NCBI GenBank assembly: GCA_964624145.1
Contig: CAZUXT010000006.1
Coordinates: 1-64,000 of the forward strand
From: WJMT01 sp964624145
Lineage (GTDB): Bacteria; Acidobacteriota; Aminicenantia; Aminicenantales; Aminicenantaceae
Reading direction: 5' to 3'
DNA: 64,000 bases
This document shows, one piece after another, positions 52,301-59,828 of the stretch (its first letter is position 1; each line of letters begins with the position of its first letter). The notes below the pieces were generated by a model. It worked only from the letters and a program-made list of their open reading frames with translations. It searched no databases and was not told the DNA's origin. The translations under genes were made by a program, and so were the position numbers.

Positions 52301-52705
52301 TTCTTTCTTGAAAAACATCCCAAGCTTGATCCCACAAGCACGGCGACTGACGGAATCTATATTGCCGGGTGCTGTCAGGGGCCCAAGGACATTCCGGATT
52401 CAGTAGCTCAAGCAGGCTCAGCTGCAGCAAGAATATTATCCAATATCTCTAAAGGCCAAATAGAGCTCGAACCGATTCAGGCAGAGATCGATCCGGAGCT
52501 CTGTGCGGGCTGCAGACTCTGCAACAATCTGTGTCCCTACGGAGCCATAAGTTTTGATGAAGAAAGAAGCATATCGGTTGTGAACGAAGCGCTCTGTAAA
52601 GGATGCGGAACATGTGTGGCAGCATGCCCGTCTTCAGCCTCTACAGCCAAGCATTTCTCCGACACACAGATCCTTGCTGAGATAGAAGGCCTTTTTCGAG
52701 CCTGA
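49301..52705 (+). CDS. hdrA: HdrA with an inserted GltD/NfnB module
   Basis: 1134 aa, against about 650 for plain HdrA. Residues 1-260 are HdrA N-half (YICHCGSNIA, VGAGIAGIQAAI, DCSACILTPKM, CTSCGECSNVCP). About 290-765 is a GltD-like module (CRETCPIDQEA, SVCGRVCYHPCESECN, IIGSGPSGL, IIGGGNTAIDAART). About 767-1134 resumes HdrA (CVECHVCESVC, HCVGSRDINFHPYCSRVCC, CQGPKDIPD, CAGCRLCNNLCP, CKGCGTCVAACP). The insert should bind NAD(P)H and FAD and make the complex accept or donate pyridine nucleotide electrons. The module order equals that split over three genes in operon 1. Confidence 0.94.
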   Translation: MTDNNIKIGVYICHCGSNIAATVDVEKSRDAIKNAPNVAVVRDYKFMCSEPGQDLIIKDIKEMGLNRIIVASCSPLMHEPTFRMACEKAGVNRFLFQMVNIREQCSWVHKDMERATEKATSLIRAAVNRVALQQPLEPVRVDVNPDTLIVGAGIAGIQAAIEIAESGNKVYLVEKESTIGGKMAKFDKTFPTLDCSACILTPKMVSVAQNKNIELFSLSEAEEVEGSIGNFTVKVRKKARFVKDDCTSCGECSNVCPISIPNPFEEKQSLRSAIYKTFPQAIPNTYVIDKDSRPPCRETCPIDQEAAGYVTLISKGRFEEAARLIRQQNALPSVCGRVCYHPCESECNRKFVDKPVSIKNLKRFAIDWEFENKGTPDPPKIENKREEKIAIIGSGPSGLVCGHDLALKGYDITIFEKLPVEGGMLTVGIPEYRLPKKVLKRDIDYIKKLGVEIKTNKVLGKDFDIKGLKKMGYQAVYIATGAHSSRKMDIPGEDQFEGVYHGVDFLRNISLQKPQPVGKNVAIIGGGNTAIDAARTALRLKADEVTILYRRTRKEMPAEEAEIQAAEAEGVRIKYLTVPVEVLGKSGKVTGMKCIKMELGEPDSSGRRRPIPIEGSEYDLNSDTIIIAVSQSPEIDYVEKEDHLKLTKWSTIDVNPDTMETEIKGVFAGGDVVRGPDAVITAMGDGKRAAEVIDKFIKGEPLTDFKTRRCDPLPERDENNRPHRYSPPFKDLPKKSRTQMKELDPEKRRHSFEEVERGYSEEEAKKEALRCLNCGLCVECHVCESVCEAQAIDHNMKDEIEEIKVGQILLTTGYDTLDSEALTPYGYGKFDDVHTSLEFERIVSSTGPTKGNIVMKNGKEPKAIGIIHCVGSRDINFHPYCSRVCCMYALKFSHLIKDRTNAEVYQFYIDMRSFGKGYEEFYSRILDEDVNVIRGKVSEVIRSGHSHNGTGSLIVKCEDTLIKKYREIPLDMVILCNAIEPQRDVEKTARLFSISRSPDGFFLEKHPKLDPTSTATDGIYIAGCCQGPKDIPDSVAQAGSAAARILSNISKGQIELEPIQAEIDPELCAGCRLCNNLCPYGAISFDEERSISVVNEALCKGCGTCVAACPSSASTAKHFSDTQILAEIEGLFRA

Positions 52706-52725
52706 TCGTTAAAAAAATATTGCTC

Positions 52726-52753
52726 TGGACAACAGGGTTCTATCTCGTATAAA
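52726..52753 (+). promoter_or_regulatory. Possible sigma70 promoter of the REC-kinase gene
   Basis: TGGACA (52726-52731) and TATAAA (52748-52753) are 16 bases apart. A weaker TATAAA lies at 52759. The gene starts at 52783. Confidence 0.4.
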
Positions 52754-52782
52754 CTAGTATAAATCCAGATAAGGAATTATTC

Positions 52783-53895
52783 ATGCAGGAAAAAAATCAA
52801 TCTGTCGTGGTTATAGACGATGAAGAGTCAATGCGTGATTCCTGCCGTATGATACTTGAAAAAGACGGATTTCTTACAGCAACGGCAGAAGACGGAGAAA
52901 AAGGCCTTAAAAAAGTCAAAGAAATGAAACCGGACATCGCGCTGGTTGACCTAAAAATGCCCGGCATCGGCGGCTTGGACGTGATTGAAAAAATCATAGA
53001 AATATCCCCGGATACTGTTCCGATCGTCATCACTGGTTACGCAACAGTCGAGTCAGCCGTTGAAGCCATGAAAAAAGGCGCGTATGACTTTCTTCCCAAA
53101 CCTTTTACCCCCGAACAACTCAGGGTCATAATAAAAAGGGGCCTGGAAAAAATAAAGCTGTCCCGGGAAGCCGAATCACTCAGAAAAGAAAAAAAACTCA
53201 TAGAAGAAAATTTCATAACAATGGTGTCCCATCAGCTCAGAAGTCCCCTGGTGGCCATCGCCCAGTATTTTGAAGTCATGCTCTCAGGTTCTGTGGGAGA
53301 GATGTCAAAAGAGCATAAAGACATGCTATCCAAAGCCAGAAACAGAGTCGAAGGCCTGTTGAACCTTATCAATGACTGGCTTGATGCGGCCCGGATCGAT
53401 AAAGGGCAGCTTGTGGAAAAATTCAAACCAGTCTCTCTTCATGATCTTTTGAAAAAACAGATCGAATTTCTTCAGCCCCTTGCAGAAAAGAACAAAATAA
53501 GTCTGGAGATCGACCCTCCCAAAGGAAAAAACACGATCATAGGAGATGAGGAAACACTGGAACAGGCATTTGCAAACCTGCTGAACAATGCTGTCAACTA
53601 CAACAAACCAAATGGCTCGGTAAGAATATCGTTCCGGGAAAAGGATGAGTGTATCATCACTGACATCAAGGATACCGGTGTGGGAATAGAAGAAAAACAT
53701 ATTCCCCAGCTCTTCAATCAATTTTTTCGCGTCAACCGGAACGAAGGCAAACAAGGGAAAGGCTCAGGACTGGGGCTTTCTATATCAAAAAAAATAATAG
53801 ACGCTCATTCAGGGACGATAGATATCTCGAGCACCCCGGGAAAAGGAAGCACGTTTTCTGTGTCTCTCCCCAAACACAAGGAGACAAAAAGCTGA
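52783..53895 (+). CDS. Receiver-histidine kinase hybrid (soluble)
   Basis: 370 aa. N-terminal receiver (1-120) with IDDEESMRDS, phospho-acceptor in ALVDLKMPG and KPF, closely resembling the receiver of the sigma54 activator at 40522. Then HisKA (MVSHQLRSPLVAI) and HATPase (NLLNNAVNYNKP, DTGVGIEEKH, GSGLGLSISKKI). No membrane span. It could relay phosphate to the single-domain receivers of the Hdr operon. Downstream is hypB. Confidence 0.92.
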   Translation: MQEKNQSVVVIDDEESMRDSCRMILEKDGFLTATAEDGEKGLKKVKEMKPDIALVDLKMPGIGGLDVIEKIIEISPDTVPIVITGYATVESAVEAMKKGAYDFLPKPFTPEQLRVIIKRGLEKIKLSREAESLRKEKKLIEENFITMVSHQLRSPLVAIAQYFEVMLSGSVGEMSKEHKDMLSKARNRVEGLLNLINDWLDAARIDKGQLVEKFKPVSLHDLLKKQIEFLQPLAEKNKISLEIDPPKGKNTIIGDEETLEQAFANLLNNAVNYNKPNGSVRISFREKDECIITDIKDTGVGIEEKHIPQLFNQFFRVNRNEGKQGKGSGLGLSISKKIIDAHSGTIDISSTPGKGSTFSVSLPKHKETKS

Positions 53896-53964
53896 ATCTA
53901 TACCTTTATGTGATAACCATATAAAAAAGCCATTCTAAAATTAACAGCCATAGAAGCAAAAAAC

Positions 53965-54060
53965 ATGTACAGTCTCGAAGAAAAACTGACCAAGGAAATG
54001 AGAGAGAAGATACCTGCGGTTATAAAAAAAATTAAAAACCTTATTGAAAAATATTTCTAA
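53965..54060 (+). CDS. Small ORF before hypB (31 aa)
   Basis: ATG at 53965 to TAA at 54058-54060, touching the hypB ATG at 54061. The peptide is basic and helical (KLTKEMREKIPAVIKK). No Shine-Dalgarno seen. It may be a genuine coupled small gene or chance. Confidence 0.3.
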   Translation: MYSLEEKLTKEMREKIPAVIKKIKNLIEKYF

Positions 54061-54732
54061 ATGAAAAAACAAGAAATCATGGTTCTGGAAGACCTTCTTG
54101 GTTCCAACAAGAAAATAGCCGGAGATATCCGGAGAAAACTATCCGAAAAGGGAATTCTTGCCATCAATCTCCTCAGCTCTCCCGGGGCAGGCAAGACATC
54201 TCTTCTGGAAAAGCTCTCAGAAGTCCTGAGCCCCGGCTATAGAATGGCTGTGATAGAAGGGGACATTGAAACCGAAAGAGACGCAGAAAGAATAAGAGCG
54301 AAAGGGATTCAGGCCTGGCAAATATCTACCGGGGGTGCCTGTCATCTGGACGCAAAAATGGTCGGCAAAGTGTTCTCAGAGATCCCCTCTGACCTTGATT
54401 TTCTGTTCATAGAGAATGTCGGTAATCTGGTATGCCCTGCCAGCTTTGACCTGGGGGAAAGTCTTCGGTGTGTTCTTCTTTCTATCCCCGAAGGAGATGA
54501 CAAACCAAAAAAATATCCCAAAGCATTCTTCACCTCAAACGCTCTTATTATCAGTAAAACAGATCTTCTGGACAAAATGCCTTTCAACGTAGACCGGGCC
54601 GTTCAGGAAGGCCTGGATATCAATCCGAAATTGGAAGTATTCGAGATCAGTTCTGTTGAGGGAACTGGTATCAGAGAGTTTGTGGACTATCTCATAAAAA
54701 ACTTAAAAAAACTGCGCCGCTCAAATGCATGA
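54061..54732 (+). CDS. hypB: Hydrogenase nickel incorporation GTPase HypB
   Basis: 223 aa SIMIBI GTPase. Walker A LLSSPGAGKTSLL (about 38-50), IEGDIETERDAERI, metal site GACHLDAKM and NVGNLVCPASFDLGE, guanine specificity SKTDLLDK. The His-rich or CxxCGC N-terminal nickel store of some HypB proteins is absent. It loads Ni into the hydrogenase large subunit with HypA. Overlaps hypA by 8 bases. HypC, D, E and F are not in the window. Confidence 0.95.
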   Translation: MKKQEIMVLEDLLGSNKKIAGDIRRKLSEKGILAINLLSSPGAGKTSLLEKLSEVLSPGYRMAVIEGDIETERDAERIRAKGIQAWQISTGGACHLDAKMVGKVFSEIPSDLDFLFIENVGNLVCPASFDLGESLRCVLLSIPEGDDKPKKYPKAFFTSNALIISKTDLLDKMPFNVDRAVQEGLDINPKLEVFEISSVEGTGIREFVDYLIKNLKKLRRSNA

Positions 54733-55072
54733 ACTCTCTTTAATCACCAATCTGTTTGAAATCATGGAGCAGAAAGCAAAAGAAAAAAACTCCAAGAAAA
54801 TCACCTATGTCAAACTTAAAGTCGGGGTGCTTTCCGGAGCGGTCCCGGAACTGCTGGAAACAGCCTTTGACATCTACAAAAAAGAAACCCTGGCATCAGA
54901 CGCTGTGCTGGAAATCGAAAAAGTCCCTCTCAAACTGAAATGCAAGGACTGCGGCTCACTGACCATAAAAGACGATCTGGTCTTTAACTGCGGCACATGC
55001 GGTTCCACTAACCTGGAGACCCTTGACGGAACTGATTTGTATCTGGAAAAAATGGAGTTGGAAATCGAATAA
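54725..55072 (+). CDS. hypA: Hydrogenase nickel chaperone HypA
   Basis: 115 aa. Starts MHELSL with the Ni-binding His2, and has the zinc loop CKDCGSLTIKDDLVFNCGTC with two CxxC pairs. It is a nickel chaperone to HypB and the [NiFe] large subunit. The gene follows hypB with an 8-base overlap; the pair is separated from hydA by the Hdr operon. Confidence 0.96.
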   Translation: MHELSLITNLFEIMEQKAKEKNSKKITYVKLKVGVLSGAVPELLETAFDIYKKETLASDAVLEIEKVPLKLKCKDCGSLTIKDDLVFNCGTCGSTNLETLDGTDLYLEKMELEIE

Positions 55073-55123
55073 AGCTATAAAATCGATCTTTATAAATTCA
55101 CTGCATATTTTTTTTTAAAAATA

Positions 55124-55257
55124 TGTTATAATACTTTTATTCAGTAAAGGTTTGTTCTTAGGAACAAGCCGGTTTCGTTCTGCAGGAGAGTACCATTTTT
55201 TAAAGTGGCATCCCCCAGTTTGAAACCTTGAGTATTCTAGGAAAGGAGAATGCCACA
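55124..55257 (+). promoter_or_regulatory. Promoter and structured leader of the cold-shock gene
   Basis: An extended -10 TG-T-TATAAT lies at 55124-55132, giving a leader of about 118 bases. It contains the hairpin TTGTTC-TTAG-GAACAA (55152-55167) and a weaker CCAT...GTGG stem, as in temperature-sensitive csp leaders. GGAG precedes the ATG at 55258. Confidence 0.5.
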
Positions 55258-55458
55258 ATGGCTAATGGAACTGTAAAGTGGTTCAATAGCAGCAAAGGTT
55301 ACGGCTTCATTGAGCAGGAAGACGGCCCGGATGTGTTTGTCCATCACTCAGCGATAAACGCATCAGGCTTCAAATCTCTCAAAGAAGGCGATAAAGTTAC
55401 CTTTGAAATCGAGCAGGGTCCAAAAGGACCTGCGGCAAAAAATGTAACCGTCGTTTAA
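55258..55458 (+). CDS. Cold-shock-domain protein (CspA family)
   Basis: 66 aa nucleic acid-binding protein. RNP1 KGYGFI and RNP2 VFVHHSAI are intact. I chose the ATG at 55258 because AAAGGAG lies just before it and family members start MANGTVKWFN; an in-frame upstream start at 55228 would lie in the leader. RNA chaperone in the cytosol. It has its own promoter and terminator. Confidence 0.95.
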   Translation: MANGTVKWFNSSKGYGFIEQEDGPDVFVHHSAINASGFKSLKEGDKVTFEIEQGPKGPAAKNVTVV

Positions 55459-55488
55459 CTCGAAACAGCTATACGCAAGACAAAAAAT

Positions 55489-55527
55489 GGCACTCCCTTC
55501 TTAAAAAGGGGAGTGCCTTTTTATTTT
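55489..55527 (+). terminator. Intrinsic terminator of the cold-shock gene
   Basis: GGCACTCCC (55489-55497) pairs with GGGAGTGCC (55509-55517), followed by TTTTTATTTT. Confidence 0.92.
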
Positions 55528-55599
55528 CCCCGTAAATAATCCGGATCAGCAAATAAAAAAATAGAACCGTCCTTCTTTTTTGTTTACAATAGAAACAAG

Positions 55600-58500
55600 A
55601 TGCGGTTTATAGCTGACCTCCATATCCATTCTCATTTCTCACGGGCAACCAGCAAGCAGCTTGCGCCCGAATTTATCCATTACTGGGCAGGGATTAAAGG
55701 TATTTCAGTGGTAGGCACAGGAGACTTCACGCATCCGGGATGGCTGAAAGAGCTCAAAGAAAAACTGGTTCCGTCAGAAGAAGGCCTGTTCAAGCTCAAA
55801 AAAGAACATCAAAAAGATTTGAATATTCCCAAAGCCGCTGGCCTCTGTTCGGAGATCAGGTTCATACTCTCAACAGAAATAAGCAGCATATATAAAAAAA
55901 ACGGCAAAGTCAGAAAGGTTCATAATGTTATCTTGGCCCCTGACTTTGCAACCGCCGAGAAAATACAGGATTCCCTGCTGAAGATCGGCGGAAACATCAC
56001 CTCCGACGGGAGGCCTATCTTAGGCCTTGACTCCAGAGATCTCCTTGAAATGACTCTGGAGGCTTCGGAGAGAACGTATTTTATTCCCGCCCATATATGG
56101 ACTCCCTGGTTTTCAGTGCTCGGCTCAAAATCAGGATTTGATTCCATTGAGGAATGTTTTGAAGACCTGACACCGCATATATCCGCTGTTGAAACCGGTC
56201 TTTCCACGGACGCTCCCATGCACTGGATGTGCTCGTTCTTAGATAACTATACCCTGGTTTCAAACTCAGATGCCCATTCCCCCGAAAAATTGGGCCGTAA
56301 TGCCAATATCCTAAACACGGACCTATCCTATACGGATATCGTACAGGCTGTGAAATCGGGTGACCCCCAAGAATTTTTAGGAACCATAGACCTCTTTCCC
56401 CAGGAAGGAAAATACCATTATGACGGCCACAGAAAATGCGGTATAAGGTGGGACCCTGTTCAAACATTAAAGAACAAGGGGATCTGCCCTGAATGCGGGA
56501 AAAAAGTCACAGTGGGTGTCATGAACAGGGTGGTTCAGCTTTCTGACAGGGAAAACCTTGACGAGCGCCCAAATAGACTGCCTTTCTATTCGATCATTCC
56601 CCTGAAAGAAATCCTCTCCGAGATCATGCGGGTCGGGACCGCTTCAAAAAAAGTTGATTCCGAATACTTTTCTCTCGTCCAAAGAAACGGACCTGAGTTA
56701 GGTCTCCTCCTTGATCTGCCCATAGAAGAACTTAAGAAAGAGGGATCTGAAATATTAGCCGAAGCCATAAAAAGGATGCGCTCAAGACAAGTTTTTATTC
56801 AGGAAGGCTTTGACGGTGAGTACGGCAGGATAAAAGTATTCGATAAAGAAGGGCCCCCCTCACCTGAAAGCCAGGTCTTTCTGTTCGATAAAAAACCAGA
56901 AGCTCCTTCAGCCCTACCCAAAAGAAAAATCATTAACTTTGACCTCAATGAGTATCAATTGCTTCAGGCAAAAATGCCGCAAGCTCCGTCTCAAAGAATG
57001 CTTGAGGTCACGGAAAACAAATCTGAAAAATATGAAAGATGGGCTGCCCTTAAAAAGCTTAACAGGGAGCAAAAACAGGCTGTACTGCATGATAAAGGCC
57101 CGGCCGCGGTCATTGCCGGTCCCGGAACAGGAAAAACACACACTCTGTGCTGCAGAATAGCATACCTTATCCGGGAAAAAAGAGTCCCCCCTGAAAAAAT
57201 TCTTGCCGTTACGTTTACGAACAAGGCGGCCAGGGAAATGCAAAAAAGGTTGAAGAAGATACTCAACAACAAAATAGGACTATCCGGACTCAACGTGTCC
57301 ACTTTTCATGCTTTCGGCTATGAAATCCTTAAAAAGCACTCTGGACACCTGGGTAGAAGCAAAGAGTTTTCAATCCTTGACGATGAAGAAAGAACCAGCC
57401 TGATCCAGGATTTATTCGGTCTCAAACGTAAAGACACCACAGCCGCCGCCAAATCCATAAAAGATATCAAACAGAACCTTAAATTTCCGGAGGAAATAAA
57501 AGATTCCCGCGTCCTTTCTCTGTTTGAATCGTATGAAGACAAACTTAAAGAATCAGACCTCTTTGACCTTGATGACTGCCTGTACAGACCTCTTTTTCTT
57601 TTTTCCCGGATCCCTTCTGTATTGAATCTTTATAAAGACAGATACTCCCACCTGCTGGTGGATGAGTTCCAGGATATCAATTTCGCTCAGTATAACATGA
57701 TAAAAAGGCTTATGCCGGAACAGGATGCCTCCCTGTATATCATTGGAGATCCTGACCAGGCCATATATGGATTCAGAGGCGCTGATGTTCGTTTTCTGAG
57801 CGACTTCTTTAAAGATTACCCCGCAGCTTCCCTATATAAGCTCAAACAAAGCTACAGGTGCTCTGACTTGATCCTCAGAGCGTCAGGAAAAATGATAAAT
57901 AAAGCTGCGCCTGAAAAGGATTTGCTTAAAGGACTGCACAAAGGAGTGAAAATCAATCTGGCAGAAAACGCCACAGATAAGAGCGAAGCTGAATTTGTCG
58001 CAAGAAAAATCGAAGACATCATAGGAGGAATAGGATTTTTCTCCCTGGACTCCGAAATCAGTGAAGGTGATGAAAAAGAGGACGTGAGCAGTCTTTCTGA
58101 TTTTGCTGTGCTGTGCCGGGTTAAAGAACAGATGAGGGCTATTGAAAAAGCCTTAAACGACCACAGCATCCCTTTCCAAAAGGTCGGAGAGAAACCTTTT
58201 TTCAGGGAAGAGCCTGCAAAATCTGTGATCGATATATTGAGACTCAGCCTTAATCAAGAGAGTCTTTTTCTCAAACAGAGTCTGATAAAAAGAAAAGTTA
58301 TTAAATCCGAAAGTATTTCAAGCCTTTCTGAAATAACAAAAAACAAGCCGACAACTAAAAGCATTGAAACCATAATAAACCGTTTTTTCGTCCAGCAGAA
58401 AGAAAAGGCAGAAGATTCCTTTAAAAGGCTTATGGATATGGCCGAAAAACTCGACGAAGATACGGAAAAATTTATGAAATACATCTCTCTGGGCTCAGGT

Positions 58501-58854
58501 GCTGATACCTATGATCCTTCCCTGGAATGTGTTACTTTGATGACACTCCACGCAGCCAAAGGCCTCGAGTTCCCGTGTGTCTTTATTACAGGCTGTGAAG
58601 AAGGTATCCTCCCGTATTCCCTGTTCCCTGGCTATAAATCTGACCTGGAAGAGGAACGACGGCTTCTCTATGTGGGCATGACCAGAGCTGAAAAATATCT
58701 GTACATGACCTATGTCAAAAAAAGATTTATCCTGGGTAAACATATGGAATCAAGGAGAAGCCGCTTTCTTGATGCCATTGAAGAGAAACTCATTAAAAAG
58801 ACTTCCTCCAGGCCTTTTCAGAAAAAGACTTCCCAAATGAAACTTTTCTCATGA
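55600..58854 (+). CDS. EndoQ-UvrD fusion: deaminated-base endonuclease and superfamily 1 helicase
   Basis: 1084 aa. Residues 1-415 are an Endonuclease Q-type PHP domain: ADLHIHSHFSRATS, GTGDFTHPGW, STEISSIY, PAHIWTPWF, SNSDAHS and a zinc pair CPECGKK. EndoQ nicks DNA beside deoxyuracil, hypoxanthine and xanthine. About 475-1075 is a UvrD/PcrA helicase: IAGPGTGKTHTL, LLVDEFQDIN, GDPDQAIYGFRGAD, LHAAKGLEFPCVFI, LLYVGMTRAEK. The fusion couples lesion cutting to strand unwinding. A TACAAT (55585-55590) is 10 bases before the ATG and there is no Shine-Dalgarno, so the mRNA is probably leaderless. Confidence 0.93.
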   Translation: MRFIADLHIHSHFSRATSKQLAPEFIHYWAGIKGISVVGTGDFTHPGWLKELKEKLVPSEEGLFKLKKEHQKDLNIPKAAGLCSEIRFILSTEISSIYKKNGKVRKVHNVILAPDFATAEKIQDSLLKIGGNITSDGRPILGLDSRDLLEMTLEASERTYFIPAHIWTPWFSVLGSKSGFDSIEECFEDLTPHISAVETGLSTDAPMHWMCSFLDNYTLVSNSDAHSPEKLGRNANILNTDLSYTDIVQAVKSGDPQEFLGTIDLFPQEGKYHYDGHRKCGIRWDPVQTLKNKGICPECGKKVTVGVMNRVVQLSDRENLDERPNRLPFYSIIPLKEILSEIMRVGTASKKVDSEYFSLVQRNGPELGLLLDLPIEELKKEGSEILAEAIKRMRSRQVFIQEGFDGEYGRIKVFDKEGPPSPESQVFLFDKKPEAPSALPKRKIINFDLNEYQLLQAKMPQAPSQRMLEVTENKSEKYERWAALKKLNREQKQAVLHDKGPAAVIAGPGTGKTHTLCCRIAYLIREKRVPPEKILAVTFTNKAAREMQKRLKKILNNKIGLSGLNVSTFHAFGYEILKKHSGHLGRSKEFSILDDEERTSLIQDLFGLKRKDTTAAAKSIKDIKQNLKFPEEIKDSRVLSLFESYEDKLKESDLFDLDDCLYRPLFLFSRIPSVLNLYKDRYSHLLVDEFQDINFAQYNMIKRLMPEQDASLYIIGDPDQAIYGFRGADVRFLSDFFKDYPAASLYKLKQSYRCSDLILRASGKMINKAAPEKDLLKGLHKGVKINLAENATDKSEAEFVARKIEDIIGGIGFFSLDSEISEGDEKEDVSSLSDFAVLCRVKEQMRAIEKALNDHSIPFQKVGEKPFFREEPAKSVIDILRLSLNQESLFLKQSLIKRKVIKSESISSLSEITKNKPTTKSIETIINRFFVQQKEKAEDSFKRLMDMAEKLDEDTEKFMKYISLGSGADTYDPSLECVTLMTLHAAKGLEFPCVFITGCEEGILPYSLFPGYKSDLEEERRLLYVGMTRAEKYLYMTYVKKRFILGKHMESRRSRFLDAIEEKLIKKTSSRPFQKKTSQMKLFS

Positions 58855-58915
58855 AGCAGGTAATAATTCGATCAGAGTTTGACAAGCGTTCTTTTGAGTG
58901 TTAAAAGACTGTAAA

Positions 58916-59827
58916 ATGAAAAAAGACACGCCTCTCTTTTGGACCAGAACAGAATGCCCTGTATGTTCAAGTTCAAACATAAAAACAATCAGAAAAGGAA
59001 ATATTTCATACAAAGAATTCCATCATGACCAAATAAAAATCACAGACAAGGACTACGGGAAAATCTGGGATTTAAACAGATGCTTTGAGTGCACACATGT
59101 TTTTGCAAATCCCTGTCCCACTGCAGACTACATCCGGCACCTCTATGCACAAATCAAAGATCCGTCATATGAGGAGGAGGCTGGCGGCCGTGAAAAAAAT
59201 TTTCTTCCCATTCTATGGAATATCAATAAAATCCATCCGGGAAAAGGTAACATCTTTGATGTGGGAGCTGCCACCGGGATCTTTTTAAACTCAGCCCGTA
59301 AGTACGGATGGAAACCTGACGGCATAGAAGCCAGCACCTGGGCGGTGGGTACCGCTCAAAAAAAATACAATCTGAAAATAAATGAAGGCGCCTTTGAATC
59401 AATCCCACTAAAAGAGAACCAGTATCAATCCGTCACCATGATTGACTTTATCGAGCACATTCCCTATCCATATCAAGCTGTTCTCAAAGCTCATGAAATC
59501 TTAACACGGGACGGTGTATTGTGTCTGGTAACGCCCCATCTCCACAGTTTAGCCGCAAAAATCTCGGGCGGAAGATGGTGGCACTTCAGGCCGGCCCATA
59601 TTCATTATTTCACCAAAACAAGCCTCCGCAGACTTCTGGAAAGAGCCGGTTTCGAGGTCATAAAAACACGAAACTACACCTGGACATTTTCCGCGCATTA
59701 TCTCATATCACGGCTTGCATTACTGGATTTTTTGCTCAAAAGCCACTTTCTTTCTTCTTTTTTCAGGAAAATTCCGATAAAATTGGCTCTCGGTGATTCA
59801 ATAGAGATTTACGCTCAAAAAAAATAA
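58916..59827 (+). CDS. Class I SAM-dependent methyltransferase with N-terminal zinc site
   Basis: 303 aa from the ATG at 58916; an in-frame GTG at 58898 lies between the -35 and -10 of a likely promoter (TTGACA 58879-58884, TAAAAG 58902-58907) and is therefore unlikely. N-terminal Cys pairs (ECPVCSS, NRCFECTHVF) suggest a zinc knuckle. The SAM loop is NIFDVGAATGIFLNSA (about residue 112) and the acidic motif MIDFIEHIPYP. A C-terminal hydrophobic tail may contact membrane. Substrate, perhaps a sugar or lipid, is unknown. Confidence 0.88.
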   Translation: MKKDTPLFWTRTECPVCSSSNIKTIRKGNISYKEFHHDQIKITDKDYGKIWDLNRCFECTHVFANPCPTADYIRHLYAQIKDPSYEEEAGGREKNFLPILWNINKIHPGKGNIFDVGAATGIFLNSARKYGWKPDGIEASTWAVGTAQKKYNLKINEGAFESIPLKENQYQSVTMIDFIEHIPYPYQAVLKAHEILTRDGVLCLVTPHLHSLAAKISGGRWWHFRPAHIHYFTKTSLRRLLERAGFEVIKTRNYTWTFSAHYLISRLALLDFLLKSHFLSSFFRKIPIKLALGDSIEIYAQKK

Positions 59828-59828
59828 G

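Noticed and set aside
26490..52705. Hdr genes as evidence of a methanogenic archaeon
   Set aside because: NuoE/F/G-type genes, Fur, sigma54 activator, carAB, TopA and MacAB are bacterial; Hdr-like proteins are common in anaerobic bacteria.
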